Assembly: GCA_900316025.1 (NCBI GenBank)
Contig: ONBJ01000011.1
Coordinates: forward strand, 1 to 47,597
Source: an uncultured Eubacteriales bacterium
GTDB taxonomy: Bacteria > Bacillota > Clostridia > Oscillospirales > Acutalibacteraceae
Length of the DNA: 47,597 bases
Direction of reading: 5' to 3'
Numbering within the stretch: position 1 is the first letter of the stretch; each line of letters starts with the position of its first letter. Below are positions 15,027 through 23,955 of the stretch, one piece after another. The position numbers and the translations under genes were made by a program. The notes under the pieces were generated by a model. It saw only the letters and a list, made by a program, of their open reading frames with translations. It searched no databases and had not been told where the DNA came from.

Positions 15027-17783
15027 ATGAAATTTTCAAAAAAATTAATATCATTGACTTTAGCCGCATTTATGGTACAGAGCGTATTTGCTGCGGGCAT
15101 TTCATCAGCTTCCTCATACAATACCGAAGTATTCCAGAGCAGTGCTGTAAGTCACAAAGAAGCGGTCGGTGACACCGAACTTCTGTCATTCGGCGATTTT
15201 ATGTACAAGGTCGAAAATAACGCAATAACCATAGTAAGCTACGGCGGAAGCGGTGCTGATACCCTTAATATCCCATCAAATATCAACGGTCTGCCTGTAA
15301 AAGTCTTAGGTGACGGCGTGTTCGCAAACTGTACCTCCCTTACTTCAATTACTATTCCTGAGGGAATACAGACCATCAGCAACGGTGCATTCTTCCAGTG
15401 CCGTTTCGCAAGCATTACAATTCCGACTACCGTTACAAAAATAGGCGACTTCGCTTTCCAGCGTTGTAACAATCTTACTACAATAAAAATTCCGGGCAGG
15501 GTAACAAGTCTTGGCAAATACGCATTTTCAATGTGTACCGCTCTTAAATCCGTAACATTATCAGGTAAAATTACTACTATCCGTGAAAAAACCTTTGCTG
15601 ACACTGCTCTTACTTCCGTCAACATACCCTCAAATGTTACCACTATAGAGGACAGTGCGTTTGAAAATTGTGCAAACCTTAAAAAAGTAACAATCCCCAC
15701 TTCCGTTACAACAATACGTTCTGCCGCTTTCAAAACCGATACAGCTATAACAGATGTCTATTTCCTCGGTACAAAGGCTCAGTGGAGCAAAATATCCATC
15801 GGAAGCTATAATGACGCAATAACCGACAGCAACGTACTCCACTACGGCAGCCAGTCAGTATCTCTCAGTGCGTCAAGAGCTACTCTTTACGTAGGTCAGA
15901 CAAAGACACTTACTGCTACAATCACACCCGAAAATCCCGATGAATCATTCTACTGGAAGAGCGATAATACTACTGTTGCAGCCGTAAACTCAGCAGGAAA
16001 GATTACCGCAAAAGCTGAGGGTACAGCTACAATTACGGTTTCAACCTCTCTCGGAAATACCGCTACCTGCATAGTTTCCGTAAGAAAAGCTCCCGAAAGT
16101 ATTGCACTTAACAAAACGTCCGCAACAATAAGCGTAGGCGAAACTCTTGCTCTTTCCTACACTCTCACACCCTCAGACGCATACACGGTATGCTCATGGA
16201 GCAGCAGTGATTCAACAGTCGCTTCCGTTACATCAGGCGGAAGTGTTACGGCTAAAAAAGTAGGCAAGGCTACTATAACCGTAAAGACATCAAACGCAAA
16301 GACAGCCACATGTACCGTTACCGTAAAGAAAGCTGCTACTGCTGTAACTCTTGACAAAACTTCGGCTTCAATGGGTGAAGGACAAAGCTGTCAGCTTACC
16401 GCAACAGTAACACCTTCAGATGCTCTGACAAAGCTTACATGGAGCAGCAGCAACGAAAATGTTGCCACTGTAAGCGGTTCGGGAAAAGTATCAGGTAAGA
16501 GTGCAGGTACAGCCACAATCAAGGTTACAACTTCCAACGGTAAGACGGCTTCCTGTTCGGTAACAGTTAAAAAAGGCCCTAAAAGCATATCACTGAACAA
16601 AACCTCTGAAACACTCGGAGTTGGTCAGACACTTACTCTCGTTGCTGCACTCAACCCTTCAAACTCTGTGACATACTGCAACTGGAAAAGTACGGATACT
16701 ACAATAGCTACCGTAAGCTCGGCAGGAAAGGTTACAGCTAAAAAGCCCGGTGACGCTATAATAACTGTGAAAACCTCCAACGGCAGAGTAGCTGTATGTG
16801 AAATAACAGTAAAAAAAGCACCTACAAGCATAGCGCTCAACAAAACATCTGTAAAGAACTGCGTTGGTCAGTCATTTACTCTGAAATGTACTCCTACTCC
16901 CAGCAGTGCTTACAAGGTATGTACATGGAGCAGCAGCAACAGTACCGTCGCTTCGGTAGACAGCAACGGAAAAGTTACATCTAAAAAAGAGGGTACTGCA
17001 AAGATAACTGCTAAAACCTACAACGGTCTGACAGCAACCTGTAATGTAACGGTTCAGAAAGAACCCACAGCAATAACTCTTAACAAAACTTCACTTACAA
17101 TGGCTGTAGGTCAGTCATATAAGCTTGTAAAGACACTTACTCCCTCAGATTCGGTTACGGGATATACATGGCAGAGCCACAACCTCTTTGTCGCAACCGT
17201 TGACAGTACAGGAAAAATAAAGGCTGAAAATATGGGTACATCTGTAATAACAGTTACTACATCAAACGGAAAATCGGCTGCTTGTACTGTAACGGTAAAA
17301 AAAGCTCCCACAACTGTTGAACTCAACAAAACAGAGGCAACTCTCGGTGTTGGTCAGACGCTTACTCTTACAACCACGCTTACACCTTCAGACGCTTTCA
17401 CATACTATAGCTGGAGCAGCAGCAACAGTACTGTAGCTACAGTTGAAAAAGGTAAGGTTACTGCTAAAAAGGTTGGTACGGCTACTATAACCGCAAAGAC
17501 CTCCAACGGCAAAACAGCAACCTGTACTATAACCGTAAAGCCTGCACCCACTGCAGTTTCGCTTGACAAGACCACGCTCGACCTCAAGGTAGGTCAGTAT
17601 TACAAACTTACAACTACCCTCACCCCCTCGGACGCATACACTTACTACAGTTGGAGCAGCAGCGACAGCACTGTAGCAACTGTTGAAAAAGGTAAGGTCA
17701 CTGCTAAAAAAGTCGGTACGGCTGTTATAACTGTAAAGACCTCCAACGGCAAAACCAAAACCTGCACTGTAACAGTTAAATAA
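15027..17783 (+). CDS. Secreted LRR_5 (BspA-like) and BIG2-repeat surface protein
   Basis: A signal peptide (about 1-26, KKLISLTLAAFMVQSVFAAG) is followed by a BspA-type LRR_5 region (about 60-260; repeats such as LTSITIPEGIQTISNGAFFQC and LKKVTIPTSVTTIRSAAF). Eight bacterial Ig-like group 2 (BIG2) domains of about 80 residues follow (about 275-918), each with LNKT...VGQ...TLTPSDA...WSSSNSTVATV...GKVTAKKVGTATIT. The last two domains are the most alike. No LPXTG, dockerin or SLH motif is seen at the C-terminus, so the attachment mode is unclear. The protein probably acts in adhesion or glycan binding outside the cell. ATG with AAGGAGG upstream. Monocistronic. Confidence 0.9.
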   Translation: MKFSKKLISLTLAAFMVQSVFAAGISSASSYNTEVFQSSAVSHKEAVGDTELLSFGDFMYKVENNAITIVSYGGSGADTLNIPSNINGLPVKVLGDGVFANCTSLTSITIPEGIQTISNGAFFQCRFASITIPTTVTKIGDFAFQRCNNLTTIKIPGRVTSLGKYAFSMCTALKSVTLSGKITTIREKTFADTALTSVNIPSNVTTIEDSAFENCANLKKVTIPTSVTTIRSAAFKTDTAITDVYFLGTKAQWSKISIGSYNDAITDSNVLHYGSQSVSLSASRATLYVGQTKTLTATITPENPDESFYWKSDNTTVAAVNSAGKITAKAEGTATITVSTSLGNTATCIVSVRKAPESIALNKTSATISVGETLALSYTLTPSDAYTVCSWSSSDSTVASVTSGGSVTAKKVGKATITVKTSNAKTATCTVTVKKAATAVTLDKTSASMGEGQSCQLTATVTPSDALTKLTWSSSNENVATVSGSGKVSGKSAGTATIKVTTSNGKTASCSVTVKKGPKSISLNKTSETLGVGQTLTLVAALNPSNSVTYCNWKSTDTTIATVSSAGKVTAKKPGDAIITVKTSNGRVAVCEITVKKAPTSIALNKTSVKNCVGQSFTLKCTPTPSSAYKVCTWSSSNSTVASVDSNGKVTSKKEGTAKITAKTYNGLTATCNVTVQKEPTAITLNKTSLTMAVGQSYKLVKTLTPSDSVTGYTWQSHNLFVATVDSTGKIKAENMGTSVITVTTSNGKSAACTVTVKKAPTTVELNKTEATLGVGQTLTLTTTLTPSDAFTYYSWSSSNSTVATVEKGKVTAKKVGTATITAKTSNGKTATCTITVKPAPTAVSLDKTTLDLKVGQYYKLTTTLTPSDAYTYYSWSSSDSTVATVEKGKVTAKKVGTAVITVKTSNGKTKTCTVTVK

Positions 17784-17791
17784 TTCCTTTC

Positions 17792-17837
17792 AGGCTGTGT
17801 GAAGATTATCATTAATTTTCACACAGCCTTTCTTTTT
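17792..17837 (+). terminator. Intrinsic terminator of the LRR/BIG2 gene
   Basis: AGGCTGTGTGAA/TTCACACAGCCT hairpin (12 bp) followed by TTCTTTTT. Confidence 0.9.
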
Positions 17838-17948
17838 GAGAGTTCTGCCTGTAAAAATACCTGAAATACAGCCTTCATAGTTATTATAAAAAGCTACACA
17901 TTTATAATATTTTTAAGTAATTGTTACAAAAAATTAAATCTTTTTTTA

Positions 17949-17977
17949 TTGCAGTTTACCGAAATATGTTGTATAAT
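17949..17977 (+). promoter_or_regulatory. Promoter of the Thr/Ala-rich lipoprotein gene
   Basis: TTGCAG, 17-nt spacer, TATAAT. The rest of the 17838-18060 gap holds nothing else I can assign. Confidence 0.6.
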
Positions 17978-18060
17978 TTTATCGCAGTTGCAAATTAACA
18001 GATTGTTGTAAAAACAATGGATATATATTTTGATATGTTTTCAGAGGTGTAATAAAAGAT

Positions 18061-18906
18061 ATGAAAAAAACGTTGACTATTATGCTCGCAGCAGCTATGG
18101 CGATTACAATGACTGCTGCTTTTACAGGATGCAGTAACGATAAAGCAGGTTCTTCCGCAGCAACATCAGCCTCCGCTGCTACAAAAGCTACTCAGAAGGC
18201 TACAGCCAAAACTACCGAAAAATCTACTCAGAAAGCCACTCAGAAAGCTACTCAGGCTGCTACGGAAGCTCCCACAGAGGCAGAAACAGAAGCTCCTACA
18301 GAAGCTCCTACAGAGGCAAGTACATTCAATGTTTCTGAGATAATCAAGCAGGACGAGTTCACCGCCGATGATGCGGCAGCAGCCTTGATCCAGTTCCTCG
18401 GAAGCGATGAAAGACTTTCCGCAAATTATCTCAGCTCCGTAACAGTTGAAGAGTACGGTCAGAGTGTTGAGTATTTCTGCTTTGACGTAAGACTTATTGA
18501 CGAAATCTCAAACAGCCATATTGATTATTACTATGTTATAAATTCACGTCAGGGCGGCGGTATATATGACAGCGAAGCTTTTGCACAGAGATTTGATATA
18601 AACGGCGGAGAAGAAGAGCCTGACACCTCCGACGATGCAGTAAAAACCGAAGATTTTACAGTAGCAGATGCTAAGACCGCTTTGCTCTCATATCTCGGCG
18701 GCGATGAAAAGCTTAGTGCCGATTATCTCGGCTCAGCAAAAGTTGAGGATTACGGTTCTGAGGTTGTATATTACTGCTTTGATATAAAAATCACAACCGA
18801 AACTGAAAATACCCACGTTGATAACTACTATATAGTTAAGTCACGTTTCGGCGGCGGTATATATGACAGTGCAAGCTTCAGAGAGCATTTCCCCACTATT
18901 GAATGA
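18061..18906 (+). CDS. Lipoprotein with tandem-duplicated C-terminal domain
   Basis: Not a named family I recognise. A lipoprotein signal peptide ends in the lipobox FTGC (Cys23). A low-complexity linker (about 30-95) of TKATQKAT and EAPTEAPTEA units follows, a typical cell-wall-spanning stalk. Two homologous domains of about 80 residues come next: FTADDAAAALIQFLGSDERL...GGGIYDSEAF and FTVADAKTALLSYLGGDEKL...GGGIYDSASF. Both keep a YYCFD/YFCFD strand, a Y-rich NYYI/YYYV strand and a terminal S-R-x-GGGIYDS motif. It is exported and membrane-anchored; the function is unknown. The ribosome site is GAGGTG upstream of ATG. It has its own promoter and a following hairpin. Confidence 0.75.
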   Translation: MKKTLTIMLAAAMAITMTAAFTGCSNDKAGSSAATSASAATKATQKATAKTTEKSTQKATQKATQAATEAPTEAETEAPTEAPTEASTFNVSEIIKQDEFTADDAAAALIQFLGSDERLSANYLSSVTVEEYGQSVEYFCFDVRLIDEISNSHIDYYYVINSRQGGGIYDSEAFAQRFDINGGEEEPDTSDDAVKTEDFTVADAKTALLSYLGGDEKLSADYLGSAKVEDYGSEVVYYCFDIKITTETENTHVDNYYIVKSRFGGGIYDSASFREHFPTIE

Positions 18907-18933
18907 TGAACGATAACTGACAATCAAAAATAA

Positions 18934-18968
18934 GAGGTCGGCTACACATTGATTGAGTAGCCGACCTC
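18934..18968 (+). terminator. Probable terminator hairpin after the lipoprotein gene
   Basis: GAGGTCGGCTAC/GTAGCCGACCTC, a perfect 12-bp stem with an 11-nt loop. No proper U-tract follows on the plus strand, so termination may be weak. Confidence 0.5.
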
Positions 18969-19022
18969 TCACATTACTGAAATACAACTATAATCAGAAG
19001 ATTTTTACCTGAAATTTTTGGC

Positions 19023-19051
19023 TTGTTAAAACTGCGTTGATATGATATAAT
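19023..19051 (+). promoter_or_regulatory. Promoter of ruvCAB
   Basis: TTGTTA, 17-nt spacer, TATAAT. The leader of about 210 nt up to ruvC contains family 1 copy 3. No LexA box was recognised. Confidence 0.6.
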
Positions 19052-19116
19052 CGTTAGGTATCGGCAAATCCGGCTTGAGAGCGGTTATGAAAACACAGCT
19101 TTCATCTTATTTTTGG

Positions 19117-19213
19117 TGCGATTGCAGCCCACAGCGGCATTTGCCGCTGTGAAATTCAGGCGGTATCGCCTGAATTTGGTCAAAAGCAAAGCTTTTGACC
19201 GGCTGCAATCGCC
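19117..19213. repeat. Family 1 four-way-junction element, copy 3
   Basis: Outer arm GCGATTGCAGCC/GGCTGCAATCGC. Hairpin 1 CACAGCGGC/GCCGCTGTG (loop ATTT), hairpin 2 AAATTCAGGCG/CGCCTGAATTT (loop GTAT), hairpin 3 GGTCAAAAGC/GCTTTTGACC (loop AAA). TGAGTG at 19217. It lies in the predicted ruvC 5' UTR. Confidence 0.93.
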
Positions 19214-19271
19214 GCCTGAGTGTAGCCGCAGACCGATATTCTGAATTATACTGTTTTTTGCGGAGGCTGTA

Positions 19272-19778
19272 ATGGTTGTACTGGGAATAGACCCCGGTTA
19301 TGCGATAGTAGGCTGGGGTGTGGTTTATTTTTCGGGAAATATGTATAAGCCATTGGGATTTGGTGCGGTTACAACAGAACCCGAAATGAAATTCACCAAA
19401 AGGCTGGAGTACATACATTCGGGTATGAGCAGACTTATGCTTAAATGCAAACCCGATGCTGTTGCCATAGAAAAGCTGTATTTTCAGAATAATCAGAAAA
19501 CAGCCATAGACGTTGCACAGGCAAGAGGAGTTATACTTCTTGCCGCAGAGCAGAGAGGAATACCTGTATTTGAGTATACGCCGCTTCAGATAAAGACGGT
19601 GGTTACAGGTTACGGAAAGGCTAAGAAGCCGCAGGTAATGGAAATGACAAGACGGCTTCTTAAACTTGAAAAAGTTCCGAAACCTGATGATACGGCAGAT
19701 GCTCTGGCGGTTGCATTGTGTCATATTCAGGCAAACGGTTCTGGAATAAGACGTATTTTATCACAGGGGAGATACTGA
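19272..19778 (+). CDS. ruvC: Holliday junction endonuclease RuvC
   Basis: The resolvase that cuts four-way DNA junctions symmetrically in homologous recombination. The RNase H-like fold shows the acidic residues D7 (GIDPG), E67 (VAIEKLYF) and the C-terminal DDTADALAVALCH pair. The 168-residue length is normal. ATG has GCGGAGG 6 nt upstream. It is the first gene of ruvC-ruvA-ruvB, with ruvA starting 4 nt after its stop. Confidence 0.96.
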   Translation: MVVLGIDPGYAIVGWGVVYFSGNMYKPLGFGAVTTEPEMKFTKRLEYIHSGMSRLMLKCKPDAVAIEKLYFQNNQKTAIDVAQARGVILLAAEQRGIPVFEYTPLQIKTVVTGYGKAKKPQVMEMTRRLLKLEKVPKPDDTADALAVALCHIQANGSGIRRILSQGRY

Positions 19779-19782
19779 AACT

Positions 19783-20406
19783 ATGTTCTACAGCGTAAGG
19801 GGAAGGCTGATATTTAAAGGTGAGAACTTTGTTGTAATAGAGTGTGCAGGAGTAGGCTACAGATGTTATACTTCGCAGAATACTATTAATAAAATCGGAA
19901 ATATGAACAGTGAAGCATTTCTTTATACTCAGCTTGTAGTAAGGGAAGATGCTATGGAGCTTTACGGTTTTTACAATACGAGGGAACTTGAGCTTTTTAA
20001 GCTTCTTTGCACCGTAAGCGGAGTAGGAGCAAAAATGGCGGTTTCCATACTTTCGGTTTTGCCCGAGGAAAGATTTGTGCTTGCAGTTGTTACTTCAGAT
20101 ACAGCTTCGATTTCTCAGACACAGGGAGTAGGCAGAAAAAAGGCAGAAAGAATAGTCCTTGAGCTTAAAGACAAGATTAATACATTCAATGATATGCTTC
20201 CTTCCGCAAATGCCGACTATCAGGAAAATTCAGCGGATACAGTTCTGCCAAAGGTATCGTCGGGTAATATCAGCAAGGCTGTCGAGGCTCTGGGTGTATT
20301 GGGATATACTCAGGGTGAGGTTATGCCGATACTTCTCACTATGGATTCCACGCAGGCCGTTGAAAAACTGATAAGCGGTGTTCTTAAAGAAATGGGAAGA
20401 CGCTGA
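19783..20406 (+). CDS. ruvA: Holliday junction branch migration protein RuvA
   Basis: The tetrameric junction-binding subunit that recruits the RuvB motor. An OB-fold N-terminus (MFYSVRGRLIFKGENFVVIECAGVGYRCY) is followed by helix-hairpin-helix motifs (LLCTVSGVGAKMAVSIL and ISQTQGVGRKKAERIVLELKDK). A flexible linker leads to the C-terminal RuvB-binding helices (KAVEALGVLGYTQGEV). The 207-residue length is normal. It is translationally close to ruvC (4-nt gap) and 16 nt before ruvB. Confidence 0.96.
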   Translation: MFYSVRGRLIFKGENFVVIECAGVGYRCYTSQNTINKIGNMNSEAFLYTQLVVREDAMELYGFYNTRELELFKLLCTVSGVGAKMAVSILSVLPEERFVLAVVTSDTASISQTQGVGRKKAERIVLELKDKINTFNDMLPSANADYQENSADTVLPKVSSGNISKAVEALGVLGYTQGEVMPILLTMDSTQAVEKLISGVLKEMGRR

Positions 20407-20422
20407 GAGGGTTGGTTAATAT

Positions 20423-21445
20423 ATGGATTTTGACAATATAGATTTTGAAAACAGAATAGTCGACCCTGAAGAACTGCCGGGTGACTTTGCGGAAACAGAT
20501 AATCCGCTTCGTCCCCGTACATTGGACGACTATATCGGTCAGGAAAAAGTCAAGGAAAATCTTGCGGTTTATATTCAGGCGGCGGTTCAAAGACACGAAA
20601 CACTTGACCATGTACTTCTTTATGGCCCTCCTGGACTTGGAAAAACAACTCTTGCCGGAATAATTGCAAACGAAATGGGTGTAAGTATGAGAGTAACCTC
20701 CGGCCCTGCCATAGAAAAGCCCGGAGATTTAGCTTCAATTCTTACAAACCTTAATGACGGTGATGTTCTTTTCATTGATGAAATACACCGTCTTAACAGA
20801 CAGGTTGAGGAGATACTTTATTCCGCTATGGAGGATTTTGCCATAGACATTATAACGGGTAAAGGTCAGATGGCGGCTTCATACCATCTGCCGCTTCCTA
20901 AGTTTACTCTTGTAGGGGCGACAACGAGAGCTGGTCAGATTTCAGCTCCGCTCAGGGACAGGTTCGGAGTTGTACTCAGACTTGAGCTTTACACTCCCGA
21001 AGAGCTTGGCAGAATAGTTACGAGAAGTGCAGGCATTCTGGAAATGCCTATAGATTATGACGGAGCTTTGGAAATAGCATCACGCTCAAGAGGAACTCCA
21101 CGCATAGCAAACAGACTGCTGAAAAGAGTAAGAGATTATGCTCAGGTTATGAGCGACGGATTTATTACGTGCGAAGCGGCACAGCTTGCACTTGATAAAA
21201 TGGAAATCGATGAACTTGGTCTTGATGCAAATGACAGACGTATGATAGAAGCTATGGTTAAATATTACCGTGGAGGACCTGTAGGAGTTGAAACACTCGC
21301 CGCTACAATAGGTGAGGAAGCAGTTACTATAGAAGATGTTTATGAACCTTATCTTATGCAGATTGGTTTCATAAACAGAACACCCAGAGGAAGGTGTGTT
21401 ACAGAAAATGCCTGCCGTCATCTGGGACTTGCATTTCCAACATAA
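20423..21445 (+). CDS. ruvB: Holliday junction branch migration ATPase RuvB
   Basis: An AAA+ hexameric motor that drives branch migration with RuvA. Visible are [19 protein letters not shown], Walker A GPPGLGKT (about 68-75), Walker B FIDEIHRL, sensor GATTRAG with the arginine-finger region LRDRFG, and the C-terminal winged-helix domain ([21 protein letters not shown]). The 340-residue length is normal. GAGAGGG lies upstream of ATG. It is the last ruv gene; glmM follows after about 70 nt. Confidence 0.97.
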   Translation: MDFDNIDFENRIVDPEELPGDFAETDNPLRPRTLDDYIGQEKVKENLAVYIQAAVQRHETLDHVLLYGPPGLGKTTLAGIIANEMGVSMRVTSGPAIEKPGDLASILTNLNDGDVLFIDEIHRLNRQVEEILYSAMEDFAIDIITGKGQMAASYHLPLPKFTLVGATTRAGQISAPLRDRFGVVLRLELYTPEELGRIVTRSAGILEMPIDYDGALEIASRSRGTPRIANRLLKRVRDYAQVMSDGFITCEAAQLALDKMEIDELGLDANDRRMIEAMVKYYRGGPVGVETLAATIGEEAVTIEDVYEPYLMQIGFINRTPRGRCVTENACRHLGLAFPT

Positions 21446-21515
21446 GATGATTATAATTTTATGAACCAGCAATAAACTTACTTAGTAAATAATTAACGAA
21501 TTGGAGGATTTAAGA

Positions 21516-22874
21516 ATGGGAAGACTTTTTGGAACAGACGGTGCAAGAGGAGTAGCAAACACGGAACTTACATGTGAGCTTGCTATGAATATAGGAAGAG
21601 CGGCTGCTATGGTTCTTACGGAACAAAGCGATAAAAAGCCCGTTGTCATCATAGGAAAAGATACACGCTTAAGCTCGGATATGCTGGAGGGAGCTATAAT
21701 CGCAGGACTTTGTTCTGTAGGAGCAGATGTAATAACCCTAGGAGTAGTACCTACTCCTGCGGTAGCTCTTCTTGTAAAAAAATACAGTGCTGATGCAGGA
21801 ATTATGATTTCGGCTTCTCACAATCCGTATGAATTTAACGGAATTAAAATATTCAGTTCAACAGGCTTCAAACTTCCTGATATACTGGAAAATGAAATAG
21901 AAGAAATCGTTCTCGACAATGCAAAGCTTTACAATATAGTTTGTGAGGATAAACTTGGAAAGGTAACTGTTTCTGAAACAGGTCTTAATGACTATATAAA
22001 TCATGTTATAGGAACAGTACCCGAAAAACCTCAGGGACTTAAAGTCGCATTTGACTGTTCAAACGGTTCGGCATCACGCACGGCTGAGGCTATTTTCAGC
22101 GGCTTGGGTGTGGAATGCCATATGATGAATTCAAATCCTGACGGCGTGAACATAAATAAAAACTGCGGCTCAACACATATCGAAGCTCTTGCCGAGTATG
22201 TAAAGGAAAATAAACTCGACTGCGGTATAGCATTTGACGGTGATGCTGACAGATGTCTTGCTGTGGACGAAAACGGCGAGCTTATAGACGGTGACTTTAT
22301 AATAGCAATGTGTGCCCTCGATTTGAAAGAAAGAGGTATGCTTAAAAACAATACCGCTGTAGGAACAATTCTTACAAATATGGGATTTAACAAATTCTGC
22401 GAGAAAAATCAGATTGATTTTGAAGCCACAAAAGTAGGTGACAGATATGTCCTTGAATCTATGGTAAAGAACGGCTACTCAATAGGCGGAGAGCAGAGCG
22501 GTCACGTTATATTCCTTGATTACTGTACTACAGGTGACGGTCAGACAACTGCCGCACAGATTTTAAGCCTTATTAAAAGAAAAAATGTTAAGCTTTCAGA
22601 AGCTGCAAAAGTAATGCAGAGATATCCGCAGGTTATGGTCAACGTTAAAATCTCTCCCGAAGGAAAGAAAAAGTTGGACTGTGACAGCGATATTCAGGCT
22701 AAAATTTCAGAGGTTAAAAATCAGCTTGATGGTCACGGAAGAATTATTGTAAGAGAGTCCGGAACAGAACCTCTTGTAAGAGTAATGCTTGAGGGTACTG
22801 ATTACGATGAAATCAAAAAGCTTGCAGATGAAACAGCCAAGGTTGTAGAAAATAAACTGGGAGCAAAGTCTTGA
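21516..22874 (+). CDS. glmM: Phosphoglucosamine mutase
   Basis: Converts glucosamine-6-phosphate to glucosamine-1-phosphate for UDP-GlcNAc and peptidoglycan synthesis. I start at ATG 21516 (MGRLFGTDGARG), 7 nt after GGAGG, rather than at the in-frame codon 15 nt upstream. The phosphoserine loop is ISASHNP with S101. The metal-binding loop is DGDADR and the substrate loop is GGEQSGH. The C-terminal phosphate-binding RESGTEPLVRVM is complete. 452 residues, normal. Family 1 copy 4 follows the gene. Confidence 0.96.
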   Translation: MGRLFGTDGARGVANTELTCELAMNIGRAAAMVLTEQSDKKPVVIIGKDTRLSSDMLEGAIIAGLCSVGADVITLGVVPTPAVALLVKKYSADAGIMISASHNPYEFNGIKIFSSTGFKLPDILENEIEEIVLDNAKLYNIVCEDKLGKVTVSETGLNDYINHVIGTVPEKPQGLKVAFDCSNGSASRTAEAIFSGLGVECHMMNSNPDGVNINKNCGSTHIEALAEYVKENKLDCGIAFDGDADRCLAVDENGELIDGDFIIAMCALDLKERGMLKNNTAVGTILTNMGFNKFCEKNQIDFEATKVGDRYVLESMVKNGYSIGGEQSGHVIFLDYCTTGDGQTTAAQILSLIKRKNVKLSEAAKVMQRYPQVMVNVKISPEGKKKLDCDSDIQAKISEVKNQLDGHGRIIVRESGTEPLVRVMLEGTDYDEIKKLADETAKVVENKLGAKS

Positions 22875-22919
22875 ATTTATATTTTATGGTTCGGCAGCAG
22901 TTTCCGGCTGTCAGCATAA

Positions 22920-23016
22920 TGCGATTGCAGTCGACAAAAGACTTGTCTTTTGTCGCTTAAGTGGCACAGCCGCTTAAGCCCCTTACGGACTTGTCCGTAA
23001 GGGGACTGCAATCGCA
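22920..23016. repeat. Family 1 four-way-junction element, copy 4
   Basis: Outer arm TGCGATTGCAGT/ACTGCAATCGCA. Hairpin 1 CGACAAAAGAC/GTCTTTTGTCG (loop TT), hairpin 2 CTTAAGTGGC/GCCGCTTAAG (one G-U, loop ACA), hairpin 3 CCCCTTACGGAC/GTCCGTAAGGGG (loop TT). No TGAGYG flank. Between glmM and the methyltransferase gene. Confidence 0.93.
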
Positions 23017-23087
23017 CATAAAAACGCACATACACGTAATTATATATGAATTAAGTATGAAAAATTAAAATTCGGAGGTAACGGCAG

Positions 23088-23948
23088 TTGCGTTCAGCTA
23101 ATTGGAAAGACTATGAACTTATAGATACATCAGAGGGAGAAAGACTGGAGCGTTGGGGAAATATTATTCTTATAAGACCCGACCCTCAGATAATATGGAA
23201 TACTCCTGAAAAAAATCCTTTGTGGAAAAAGGCACACGCACGTTATCACCGTTCTTCATCAGGCGGCGGAAAATGGGAGCAGTACAGAAAAATACCTGAT
23301 GTATGGCAGATAAGCTACAGGAATATTGTATTCAGGATAAAACCTATGGGCTTCAAGCATACGGGAGTATTTCCCGAACAGGCGGCAAACTGGGATTTTG
23401 TTGACGGAGTTATAAAAAAATCCCATAAGCAGCTTAACGTACTTAACCTTTTTGCGTATACGGGTGGAGCTACTCTTGCATGTCTTAATGCAGGAGCTAA
23501 AGTATGCCACGTAGACGCTTCAAAAGGTATGGTGCAGTGGGCAAAGGAAAATGCGGACGTATCAGGATTATCCGACAGACCCGTAAGGTGGATTGTTGAT
23601 GACTGCATAAAATTTGTACAGCGTGAAAAACGCCGTGGTAACAAATACGACGGAATTATTATGGATCCTCCGTCATACGGAAGAGGTCCCGGAGGCGAAG
23701 TGTGGAAGCTTGAAGAACAGCTTTATTCTCTGGTTCAGCTTTGCTCAGAGGTTTTATCTGATGACGCACGGTTTTTTATACTTAATTCATATACAACGGG
23801 ATTATCGCCGGCAGTAATGGAATATTTGCTGGGTACTGTTCTTATTCCGAAATTCGGCGGAAACGTAACCTCCGATGAAATCGGACTGAGGGTTACTGAC
23901 ACAGGACTTGTGCTTCCGTGCGGCTCGACTGCGTTGTGGACAAGGTAA
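23088..23948 (+). CDS. Class I SAM-dependent methyltransferase, RlmI/RlmK-related
   Basis: A Rossmann-fold methyltransferase with motif I NLFAYTGGATLACLNAGAKVCHVD (about 120-143) and the catalytic/adenine loop MDPPSYGRGPGGEVWKLEE (about 195-213). It resembles COG1092-type rRNA methyltransferases (RlmI/RlmK C-terminal half) but has no PUA domain, so the target is probably RNA but not certain. TTG start with GGAGG 9 nt upstream. 286 residues. It ends 8 nt before ecfA1, so it may be co-transcribed with the transporter genes. Confidence 0.78.
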   Translation: MRSANWKDYELIDTSEGERLERWGNIILIRPDPQIIWNTPEKNPLWKKAHARYHRSSSGGGKWEQYRKIPDVWQISYRNIVFRIKPMGFKHTGVFPEQAANWDFVDGVIKKSHKQLNVLNLFAYTGGATLACLNAGAKVCHVDASKGMVQWAKENADVSGLSDRPVRWIVDDCIKFVQREKRRGNKYDGIIMDPPSYGRGPGGEVWKLEEQLYSLVQLCSEVLSDDARFFILNSYTTGLSPAVMEYLLGTVLIPKFGGNVTSDEIGLRVTDTGLVLPCGSTALWTR

Positions 23949-23955
23949 TTCGGCT

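Noticed and set aside
15239..17587. Several open antisense frames opposite the LRR/BIG2 gene
   Set aside because: They arise from codon use in tandem repeats, recur once per repeat and lack ribosome-binding sites.
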